Assembly: GCA_049583715.1 (NCBI GenBank)
Contig: JBAUWJ010000308.1
Coordinates: 1-16,404 of the forward strand
Source: JAANXG01 sp049583715
Lineage (GTDB): Bacteria > Pseudomonadota > Gammaproteobacteria > Arenicellales > JAANXG01
DNA: 16,404 nt
Reading direction: 5' to 3'
A program made the translations under genes and the position numbers. Below the pieces are notes generated by a model. It saw only the letters and a list, made by a program, of their open reading frames with translations. It ran no database searches and had not been told where the DNA came from. Numbering within the stretch: position 1 is the first letter of the stretch; each line of letters opens with the position of its first letter. Positions 6,866-12,450 of this stretch are shown in pieces.

Positions 6866-7867
6866 CTATGTGATCAGTCCGTATCGCCGTGCCGCGGCGG
6901 AAACGATCATCCGCAGCATGTCGGCATAGTGCAGGCCCCGCCACCTGCAGGCGACACAGAACCCGGAGTGACGCTGAATGTGCGGGTGGGTGCTGGCCTC
7001 TATGAAGAAGGGGGTGCCGTCGGCCGCCAGCCGAAAGTCGATCCGGCCGTAATCTCGGACTTCCAGTACTGTCGCCGCTCGCACGGCGGCTTCCTTTACC
7101 CGCTCCACGTCCACGTCGTCAGGCGCCGGCGCCAGCTCGTAGTCGTCGTCGTACACGAGCTCGCTGGTGAGAAGGAGGTCGCCGCAGACGTACTGCCCGT
7201 TGTGCTTGAAGGCGATGACATCGAGTGGTCGGAGCTCCGGATCCGCCACCAAGGGCACCTCGATGTCATAGCCGGGAACAAAGGACTCGACGACGGCCGG
7301 CTGCCGATAGAGTTTTATCAGCTCGAGGGCGAGCTCGCCGGCACCATCCGGATGGTCGACCACGGACTGCGCCCCTATGCCGATGCTGCTGCTCTCCGCG
7401 ACGGGCTTGACGATGACCGGGTACTCGAGTGCCTTGAGCCTGTCCACTTCCCGGCGCTCCGACATCAGCACCGAGGCAGGGGTGGCGATTGCCGTTGACT
7501 GCACGATCAGCTTGGCATGGTGCTTGTTCCTGGTCAGGGCGAGAGAGCCCGGAGCCGAGCCCGTGTAGGGAATCCCGGCAGCCTCCAGGACCGCCGCGGC
7601 CACGAGCTTCCGGTCGACACCGGTGTATCCGACCGACTTGTTGAATACGAGATCGCAGCGGTCTTTCCAGGCGGCAAGGTTTCCCACGAGATCACCCGCG
7701 TCGCCGACTACGCCCACGTCGTAACCCGCGCTCTCGAGGCCCTCTATGAGCTCCCGCTCCTCGTCTGTCGACAGCAGCTCCGAGTCCGCATCGCGAGGCA
7801 GCGGCGATTCGTTCCACGGGAAGTCACGCTTGAGCTCGCGGACCAGTCCGAGGCACAACTTGGTCAT
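6866..7867 (-). CDS. D-Ala-D-Ala ligase-like ATP-grasp protein
   Basis: A 333-aa ATP-grasp enzyme related to D-alanine-D-alanine ligases. Visible are GIPYTGS (98-104, Ddl-type substrate loop), VIVKP (151-155), ESSSIGIG (158-165, the glycine/serine-rich ATP loop), AVVESFVPGYDIEVPL (191-206) and DYGRIDFRL (272-280, metal ligand Asp277). In true Ddl the next metal site reads E.N..PG; here it is FFIEASTHPH (287-296), so the Asn is replaced by Ser292 and the Pro-Gly is lost. The tail 'IQRHSGFCVACRWRGLHYADML' also departs from Ddl. A different acceptor or product is therefore likely, and housekeeping Ddl activity is doubtful. An ATG at 7867 is chosen over an upstream TTG at 7888. The double ATP-grasp gene follows 21 bp later, so they are surely co-transcribed. 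Confidence 0.86.
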   Translation of the reverse strand: MTKLCLGLVRELKRDFPWNESPLPRDADSELLSTDEERELIEGLESAGYDVGVVGDAGDLVGNLAAWKDRCDLVFNKSVGYTGVDRKLVAAAVLEAAGIPYTGSAPGSLALTRNKHHAKLIVQSTAIATPASVLMSERREVDRLKALEYPVIVKPVAESSSIGIGAQSVVDHPDGAGELALELIKLYRQPAVVESFVPGYDIEVPLVADPELRPLDVIAFKHNGQYVCGDLLLTSELVYDDDYELAPAPDDVDVERVKEAAVRAATVLEVRDYGRIDFRLAADGTPFFIEASTHPHIQRHSGFCVACRWRGLHYADMLRMIVSAAARRYGLIT

Positions 7868-7993
7868 CGAGAGATCCGGACACCGCAATAGTACCGGGGA
7901 TCGGGCACTGCTATATTGCCGTGGCTCACGCGTCGAACTTCGTCAAGTCCGGATCGGAGACGGCCCGGGAGAAGAAGCATCGAAATCTGCAAC

Positions 7994-8485
7994 ATGAAAT
8001 TCCTTGAGTTGACCGAGAAAGATCTGGACCTCTATGAGCGGCTCGTGAAGCCGCATTGTCTGGAGGAAGACTTTATCACGCCGGCGGAATACAAGGACTA
8101 CCTGCACACGCTGGCGTGTTTCCGGTCGTGGTTCCTGGTGGATGAATCCCCGGGAAACCGCCGCGTCGGCTGGTGCGCCGCCGGGGATCCGAGCGAGACG
8201 ATGCCGGGGGCGGTTCACTTCTTTGGCGGTGTGATACTACCGCCTTTTCGCGGCCGCGGCTTGTCGCGCCTGCTGTACGCGCATCGCTTCTCCGTCTTTC
8301 CCGGCCGTGATTTCACTATGAGCGTACAGCCGCGGAACGTCATTGCGTTGAACCTGGCGCTCACCCACGGCTTCAGGCCCTTCCTGTACCGCGAGCCCTG
8401 GATCGAGTTGTTGAAACGTCATCCCCTCAGCGAACCGGAGACGCGAGACGCCGAGACCAGCGCTCCAGCGCCTGTCCGGCGGTGA
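7994..8485 (+). CDS. GNAT-family N-acetyltransferase
   Basis: A 163-aa protein with a GNAT fold. Motif A is seen as GGVILPPFRGRGLSRLLYAHR (residues 78-98) with the R.G.G.. pyrophosphate-binding loop of acetyl-CoA. Motif B is seen as 'SVQPRNVIALNLALTHGFRP' (110-129), the usual 'N..A..L....GF' pattern. It should transfer an acyl group from acyl-CoA to an amine, substrate unknown. The ATG at 7994 is the best start; a GAGAAGAAG stretch lies upstream but about 16 nt away, which is long. It is divergent from the Ddl-like gene (126-bp gap with a weak TATATT at 7912-7917). It overlaps the end of the deacetylase gene tail-to-tail by 59 bp, so the two genes cannot be read at full length without antisense transcripts. 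Confidence 0.82.
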   Translation: MKFLELTEKDLDLYERLVKPHCLEEDFITPAEYKDYLHTLACFRSWFLVDESPGNRRVGWCAAGDPSETMPGAVHFFGGVILPPFRGRGLSRLLYAHRFSVFPGRDFTMSVQPRNVIALNLALTHGFRPFLYREPWIELLKRHPLSEPETRDAETSAPAPVRR

Positions 8486-9302
8486 TGAATAGAGCACCCT
8501 CATCGGAAAGCTTCCGGATCAGGTCTTCCAGAGCCCGCATGCGGTGGCCGCGACCGATTACGAATGGATGGAATGTATAGGTGATCACGCCCCAGTCCCG
8601 GGTCTGCTTCATGTACCGAAAGTCCTCATACCAGTTGTCCAGAACGGACCGCCAGTTCATCAGCCCGTTGCCTTCCCGGAACTCGAAGTGCGTGAAATCG
8701 TCCAGCGACCAGCTCACGGGCAGCTCGAGCAATGGTGAATCCGCTCCGAATGCCACGGGTTCGCCCGTCTCCATGCGGTCGGCGTACCGGGCCTGGTAGG
8801 GGGTATAGTCCCGGCCCATCAGGCTGCTGTCGTACACGAATCCGCGCTCGACCAGCAACGCCACTGAATTCGGGCTCAGATCCCATCCGGGCGCACGGTA
8901 TCCCCGAGCCGGCCTTCCGGTGAGCCGCATGATGCACTCGTTGCCCCGGTCGAGCTGGTCCGCCTCCGCTTCCCGGTCGAGCTCGGTGGGGGAAATGTGG
9001 TCGTAGCCGTGGTGCCCGACTTCGTGCCCCGCATCCACCACTGCTGCGCAGGCCTCCGGGTAGGTGTCGATGGTGAGGCCGGGTATGAACCAGGTCCCCT
9101 GGATGCCCAGGCCCGCGAGCAGCTCGAGGATTCTCCCGGCTCCGACCACCCCAAACTCGCCCCGGGAGAGGTCAACGGGGTTCGTCTGTCCCTTGGCGAT
9201 CCAATACGAAATCGTGTCGAAATCGAAGGTCAGGCAGACGAGATGCTCGCGCGTGGATTGAGACGCCAGTGTTTGAAAATCCGTCGACGGGGCTTCGGAC
9301 AT
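8427..9302 (-). CDS. Polysaccharide deacetylase (NodB homology, CE4-like)
   Basis: A 291-aa NodB-fold metal-dependent deacetylase of the branch related to peptidoglycan deacetylase HP0310 and PuuE-like proteins. Motif 1 is TFDFD (25-29), with the family's Asp residues. Motif 2 is AGHEVGHHGYDH (91-102), giving the metal-binding His pair. RAPGWD (136-141) is motif 3, and 'TYTFHPFVIGRGHRM' near residue 245 is the late active-site His region. It has no visible signal peptide, so a cytoplasmic substrate is possible. It starts 52 bp after the stop of the PLP enzyme on the same strand and probably shares its transcript. It overlaps the convergent GNAT gene by 59 bp. The coupling of a deacetylase and an acetyltransferase is suggestive but does not prove a common substrate. 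Confidence 0.9.
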   Translation of the reverse strand: MSEAPSTDFQTLASQSTREHLVCLTFDFDTISYWIAKGQTNPVDLSRGEFGVVGAGRILELLAGLGIQGTWFIPGLTIDTYPEACAAVVDAGHEVGHHGYDHISPTELDREAEADQLDRGNECIMRLTGRPARGYRAPGWDLSPNSVALLVERGFVYDSSLMGRDYTPYQARYADRMETGEPVAFGADSPLLELPVSWSLDDFTHFEFREGNGLMNWRSVLDNWYEDFRYMKQTRDWGVITYTFHPFVIGRGHRMRALEDLIRKLSDEGALFITAGQALERWSRRLASPVR

Positions 9303-9354
9303 GTTGAACGATGGATCCGATTGTTGTACAGCGTTGCGTTCCCCTCCGGATGGG

Positions 9355-10521
9355 TCAGCGGGCCAGGGCGCGGTCCAGCTCCGCGATGAGATCGTCGACG
9401 TCCTCGACGCCCACCGAGAGGCGGATGAGGGTATCGTCGATGCCGAGCTTCTTTCTGACTTCCGCGGGCAGCGACGCGTGGGTCATCAGTGCCGGGTGCT
9501 CGACCAGGGTCTCGACGCCGCCAAGGCTCTCCGCGAGGCTCATGATGTGGCAGCGCTCCAGGAAACGCCGGGCGTCGTCGAGCCCGCCGTCGATGACGAA
9601 CGTGACCATGCCCCCGAAACCTCTCATCTGCTGTCGTGCCAACTCGTGCTGCGGGTGGCTGGGAAGCCCCGGGTAGTGCACGCGGGCGACGCCCGGATGT
9701 TCCTCCAGATGGCGCGCCACCTCGAGGGCGTTCGCGCAGTGGCGCGCCATGCGCAGCGGCAGGGTCTTGAGGCTGCGCAGCACCAGGAAGGCGTCGAAGG
9801 GGCCCGGCACCGAGCCGATGGCGTTTTGCAGAAAGGCCATGCGCTCGATGAGCTCCGGCCTGTCGCCGACCACCGCGACGCCACCCACCACGTCGGAATG
9901 GCCGTTCAGGTACTTCGTCGACGAGTGGACGACGATGTCGACGCCGAAATCCAGGGGCTTTTGCACGTAGGGAGACGCGAAGGTGCTGTCGCAGACGCAC
10001 AGGAGATTCCGGTCCTTGGCGAAGGCGGCGATTGCTTCGAGGTCCACGACCTTGAGCAGTGGATTGCTGGGCGATTCCAGCCACACCATCTTCGTGTCCG
10101 GGCGCACCGCCGACTCGAGTTGCCCGGGATCGGTCATATCCACGAAGCTGAAGGACAGACCCGCCGAGCGGCGCCGCACCTTCTCGAACAGCCGGTAGCT
10201 GCCGCCGTACAGGTCGTCCAGAGCGATGACGTGGCTGCCGCTGTCGAGAAGCTCCAGCACCGTCGCGGTCGTCGCCATCCCGGAGGCGAACGCGAACCCG
10301 GCCTGGCCGTTCTCCAGGTCGGCGATGCAGGCTTCCAGCGCCTGCCGGGTGGGATTGATGCTGCGGCTGTAGTCGTAGCCTTTGTGCACGCCCGGGCTGC
10401 TCTGGACGTAGGTGGTGGAGAGGCTGATGGGCGTCATGACCGCGCCCGTTGCCGGGTCGGGCCTCTGACCGGCGTGGATGGCGCGGGTGGCGAATCCGTA
10501 TCTCGTGGGTTTGCTGCTCAT
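9355..10521 (-). CDS. Cys/Met metabolism PLP enzyme (cystathionine gamma-lyase/synthase type)
   Basis: A 388-aa PLP-dependent enzyme of the cystathionine gamma-synthase/lyase family, fold type I, which acts by gamma-elimination or gamma-replacement on sulfur amino acid precursors in the cytoplasm. Diagnostic features are YSRSINPTR (51-59), FASGMATT (78-85) forming the phosphate-binding region, SPSNPLL (150-156), CDSTFASPY (177-185) and the PLP-binding lysine in HSSTKYLNGHSD (199-210, Lys203). Length and motifs are normal for the family. Whether it is a gamma-synthase, a gamma-lyase or a beta-lyase cannot be decided from sequence alone. The start at 10521 (MSSKPTRYGF) matches homologues; the open frame continues much further upstream but has no similarity. 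The deacetylase gene follows 52 bp downstream. Confidence 0.95.
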   Translation of the reverse strand: MSSKPTRYGFATRAIHAGQRPDPATGAVMTPISLSTTYVQSSPGVHKGYDYSRSINPTRQALEACIADLENGQAGFAFASGMATTATVLELLDSGSHVIALDDLYGGSYRLFEKVRRRSAGLSFSFVDMTDPGQLESAVRPDTKMVWLESPSNPLLKVVDLEAIAAFAKDRNLLCVCDSTFASPYVQKPLDFGVDIVVHSSTKYLNGHSDVVGGVAVVGDRPELIERMAFLQNAIGSVPGPFDAFLVLRSLKTLPLRMARHCANALEVARHLEEHPGVARVHYPGLPSHPQHELARQQMRGFGGMVTFVIDGGLDDARRFLERCHIMSLAESLGGVETLVEHPALMTHASLPAEVRKKLGIDDTLIRLSVGVEDVDDLIAELDRALAR

Positions 10522-10605
10522 GGACGGGTGGCCTCGCAAGCTGTGTGTGCGGTCGGGCTTTTGGGTAGAATCACGGGGTTTATGGCGATGGAACCAGGAA
10601 CGAAA

Positions 10606-10636
10606 ACTTACATCATTTGATTGCCGTAATGTAAGT
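10606..10636. promoter_or_regulatory. Inverted repeat in the divergent promoter region
   Basis: ACTTACAT (10606-10613) and ATGTAAGT (10629-10636) form perfect 8-bp arms with a 15-nt spacer. They lie in the 143-bp gap between the divergent PLP-enzyme and acyltransferase genes, 28 bp before the acyltransferase start. Arms separated by one or two helical turns suit a dimeric regulator, so this is a candidate operator for either gene. A TAGAAT (10566-10571) upstream on the plus strand is a weak -10 candidate; no clear -35 is visible. Confidence 0.4.
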
Positions 10637-10664
10637 ACCGGCGAGACCTCCCTTCGAAAGCACC

Positions 10665-11528
10665 TTGTTGACCGTACTTGCACGCACGCTGTCCCTGCTG
10701 CCGCTGGGTGCTCTCTATCGCCTTGCCTGGTTGATCTATTTTGTGGTCTACCGCGTGGCGAGGGTGCGGCGGGACGTGGTCGAATCGAACCTGGCTCATT
10801 CGTTTCCATACGAGAGTGAGAGCGCGATCAAGGACATGGGGCGCCGGGTCTACCGCAACTATTCGGATGTCCTCGTGGAAATGCTGCATTCCCTGCGGAT
10901 GGATGGGGAGGAGCTGATGCGGCGCGTGAGCTTCGCCGGTGATGAGCTGCTGGAGGCGGAGCTCCGGGAGGGCAGGCCCGTGCTCCTCACCCTGGCCCAC
11001 CAGTGTAATCTCGAATGGATGCTGCTGGCGGCGTGCCTTCGTTTCGACTTCCCGGTGGAAGCGGTGTACCGCCCGTTGTCCGATCCGGACATGGAGGCGG
11101 TAATGGCCCAGGCGTACACGCGCTTCGGCGGCCGCCTGATCGACGACCGCTCGGTCATCAAGTCGATTATGGAGGAGCGCGCGGTGCCCAGGATCGTGAC
11201 CCTCATCAGCGATCAGGCCCCGAACCTCAAGGACGAGACGTTCTGGACCACCTTCCTGCACCAGGAGACGGGATTTTTCCTTGCGCCGGAGATCATCGCA
11301 CGGTTCACCGGCTATCCGGTGTACTTCGCCGCCATGCGCCGTACTTCGCGAGGCCGCTACGCGGTGCGGCTCACGAGGATCGCCGAGCCGCCTTACAAGG
11401 GTGAGGACCGCGGGGTGATTACGGCGTACGTACGTGCGGTCGAGAAGCAGATCCGGGATGCACCCGAGGACTGGCTGTGGATGCACCGGCGCTGGAAGCG
11501 GCAACGCTCGATATACGAAGAGGTGTGA
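10665..11528 (+). CDS. LpxL/HtrB-family lysophospholipid acyltransferase
   Basis: A 287-aa acyltransferase of the LABLAT family, close to Kdo2-lipid A lauroyl acyltransferases. The N-terminus has a membrane-associated helix (about residues 9-28, SLLPLGALYRLAWLIYFVVY), the catalytic H-x4-E motif at His112/Glu117 (LTLAHQCNLEW), VYRPLSDP (around 133), and 'SDQAPNLKDETFWTTFL' with 'APEIIARFTGYPVY' towards the C-terminus. It ends 'EDWLWMHRRWKRQ', the usual LpxL ending. It should transfer an acyl chain from an acyl-ACP to a lipid precursor at the inner membrane. Strict lipid A specificity is not shown; similar proteins acylate other lipids. The start is a TTG at 10665 with a purine-rich CGAAAG upstream; no ATG gives a family-like N-terminus. 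An in-frame stop at 10632 bounds the frame. Confidence 0.9.
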   Translation: MLTVLARTLSLLPLGALYRLAWLIYFVVYRVARVRRDVVESNLAHSFPYESESAIKDMGRRVYRNYSDVLVEMLHSLRMDGEELMRRVSFAGDELLEAELREGRPVLLTLAHQCNLEWMLLAACLRFDFPVEAVYRPLSDPDMEAVMAQAYTRFGGRLIDDRSVIKSIMEERAVPRIVTLISDQAPNLKDETFWTTFLHQETGFFLAPEIIARFTGYPVYFAAMRRTSRGRYAVRLTRIAEPPYKGEDRGVITAYVRAVEKQIRDAPEDWLWMHRRWKRQRSIYEEV

Positions 11529-11565
11529 ACCGATTGTCAGTGTGCCGTTTGCCGGCGCACCCGGT

Positions 11566-11705
11566 GTGGGTCGGTCGGGTTTCGTTCCCGGCACTCCCCA
11601 CTTCCGAAGTGGGTCGGCCGGACCTCGTTCCCGACGTTCTCCGGCACTCCCCACTTCCCTGTGGGTCGGAATTCATTCCGACAAGAGTGGGTTGATGCTG
11701 CCGTG
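11566..11705. repeat. B block, copy 1 (GTGGGTCGG palindromic units)
   Basis: Contains GTGGGTCGG at 11566-11574, 11609-11617 and 11661-11669. The last is part of a near-perfect palindrome GTCGGAATTCATTCCGAC (11665-11682). Spacings of 43 and 52 bp suggest derived units of a REP-like palindrome. Relative to copy 2 it lacks about 10 bp between the first and second units. Confidence 0.75.
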
Positions 11706-11742
11706 GTCTCGGGGCCCACCGAGCTTGCACAGGAGTGCCCCA

Positions 11743-11847
11743 CATGGACCGGGGGTGGTCTTTGTCGACACGCCGCAAGTACCTCCATGTAGGCTCGCTC
11801 TCGGCTCCTGCCTCGAGACGGTCGACAAAGATCGCCCCCGGTTCATG
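11743..11847. repeat. A element, intact copy (105 bp, terminal inverted repeats)
   Basis: The left end CATGGACCGGGGGTGGTCTT (continuing TTGTCGAC) pairs with the right end, whose reverse complement begins CATGAACCGGGGGCGATCTT. The 27-bp ends differ at only three positions, so the whole element can fold into a long cruciform. The interior carries the sequence GTACCTCCATGTAGGCTCG. No coding capacity. It resembles the non-autonomous palindromic intergenic elements that recur in Gammaproteobacteria. Confidence 0.75.
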
Positions 11848-11896
11848 CCCTGACGCCGGTCCCTTCGTTCGAGATCCGGATTGGGTGTCAGCACAG

Positions 11897-12035
11897 GATC
11901 TCGTTCCCGACCATCTCCGACACTCCCGGCATCCGAAGTGGGTCGGTTGGATCTCGTTCCAGACGATCTCCGACCCTCCCCGCCTCCCTGTGGGTCGGAA
12001 TTGATTCTGACAGGCAGTGCTTGATGGCGCCGCGC
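11897..12035. repeat. B block, copy 2
   Basis: Same order of units as copy 1: TCGTTCCCG at about 11901, GTGGGTCGG at 11938-11946 and 11990-11998. The palindrome here is GTCGGAATTGATTCTGAC (11994-12011), with one base change breaking the perfect pairing seen in copy 1. Confidence 0.72.
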
Positions 12036-12071
12036 TGCCCGGGCTTCCCGATCTTGTACGGGTGTGTCCAG

Positions 12072-12312
12072 CATGGACCGGCGACGGTCTTGGGAAACTC
12101 TGATTCATCGTTTACGATGTCATTGCGAGCGCAGCGAAGCAATCCAGGACGCCTGCCACTCCACGCTTTCTGGATTGCTTCGTCGCGTCGCTCCTCGCAA
12201 TGACGGCATTAGTCAGAGCTTCCCTTGGTCGACACGCCGCAAGTACCTCCATGTAGGCTCGCTCTCGGCTCGAAGCCTCGAGACGGTCGACAAAGACCAC
12301 CCCCGGTCCATG
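12072..12312. repeat. A element, copy 2, split by an inserted hairpin element
   Basis: The left end CATGGACCGGCGACGGTCTT (12072-12091) and the rest starting TTGGTCGAC (12225) are separated by 133 bp. Joining the parts with one copy of the TT gives GGTCTTGGTCGAC, against GGTCTTTGTCGAC in copy 1. The right end (12285-12312) is a nearly exact inverse of the left end of copy 1, so this copy's right end is better preserved than that of copy 1. Confidence 0.72.
12092..12224. mobile_element. 133-bp MITE-like hairpin element inserted in A copy 2
   Basis: Ends are GGGAAACTCTGA (12092-12103) and TCAGAGCTTCCC (12213-12224), inverse at 11 of 12 positions. Inside is the common palindrome starting GTCATTGCGAG (12119) and ending CTCGCAATGAC (12194-12204). 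Its arms read 'GAAGCAATCCAG' and its inverse 'CTGGATTGCTTC'. TT lies on both sides of the element, which fits a 2-bp target duplication, though TTGG-based boundaries are also possible. No ORF, so movement would need a transposase acting in trans. Confidence 0.75.
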
Positions 12313-12340
12313 CCCAAACGCCGCTCCGGACGAAGATTCC

Positions 12341-12425
12341 CCTCTCCCGCTGGCGGGACGACTCCGAGGATGGAAGAGGTGGAGCGAAGCCTGGAGCCCG
12401 AGCCGAGAGGGACAGGGTGCGGGTG
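12341..12425. repeat. Remnant of a CCCTCTCCCG-type palindromic repeat
   Basis: CCTCTCCCGC (12341-12350), immediately followed by TGGCGGGA, and a distal CCGAGAGGGACAGGG form weak inverted ends of the 'CCCTCTCCC...GGGAGAGGG' type found between many proteobacterial genes. The pairing is imperfect and the middle is diverged, so this is a tentative call. The rest up to the FAAL stop at 12451 shows nothing else. Confidence 0.35.
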
Positions 12426-12450
12426 GCTGGAATGCAGGGCGACTCCGTGA

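Larger units (their letters stand above)
11563..12343. repeat. Tandem composite repeat: two copies of a 329-bp module, second copy interrupted
   Basis: This gene-free region lies between the acyltransferase and FAAL genes. It consists of a block 'B' followed by an element 'A', repeated once: B1 11566-11705, A1 11743-11847, B2 11897-12035, A2 12072-12312. The landmarks GTGGGTCGG (11609/11938, 11661/11990) and the left end of A (11743/12072) are each offset by exactly 329 bp. The spacer between B and A also aligns between copies, though poorly. In the 80 bp compared from 11604 and 11933, about 69 positions match. The A core starting at GTCGAC is identical over its first 44 bases. A1's right end is offset by 465 bp because the 133-bp hairpin element lies inside A2. 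Many short ORFs here share the peptide RRKYLHVGSLS, which is a by-product of the repeat, not a gene. Confidence 0.85.

Noticed and set aside
7868..7993. Promoters for the divergent Ddl-like and GNAT genes
   Set aside because: TATATT (7912-7917) and, on the other strand, TACTAT (7888-7893) look like -10 boxes, but neither has a -35 at the right distance, so they are only noted.
9301..10620. 439-aa plus-strand open frame opposite the PLP enzyme
   Set aside because: Antisense shadow of a gene with clear family motifs; its composition (many Arg, Ala, Gly, His) is typical of GC-rich shadows.
10608..11654. 348-aa minus-strand open frame opposite the acyltransferase
   Set aside because: The plus-strand frame has the LpxL H-x4-E motif and full family length; the opposite frame has no known domain.
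11419..12108. 229-aa minus-strand frame and several short frames in the repeat region
   Set aside because: They translate the repeated B and A elements (recurring peptides such as RPTHFG and RRKYLHVGSLS), so the similarity is at the DNA level and they are not likely genes.
11563..12343. CRISPR array
   Set aside because: The repeats are palindromic, unequal in spacing (43, 52, 329 bp) and the spacers are themselves repeated; no cas genes are nearby.
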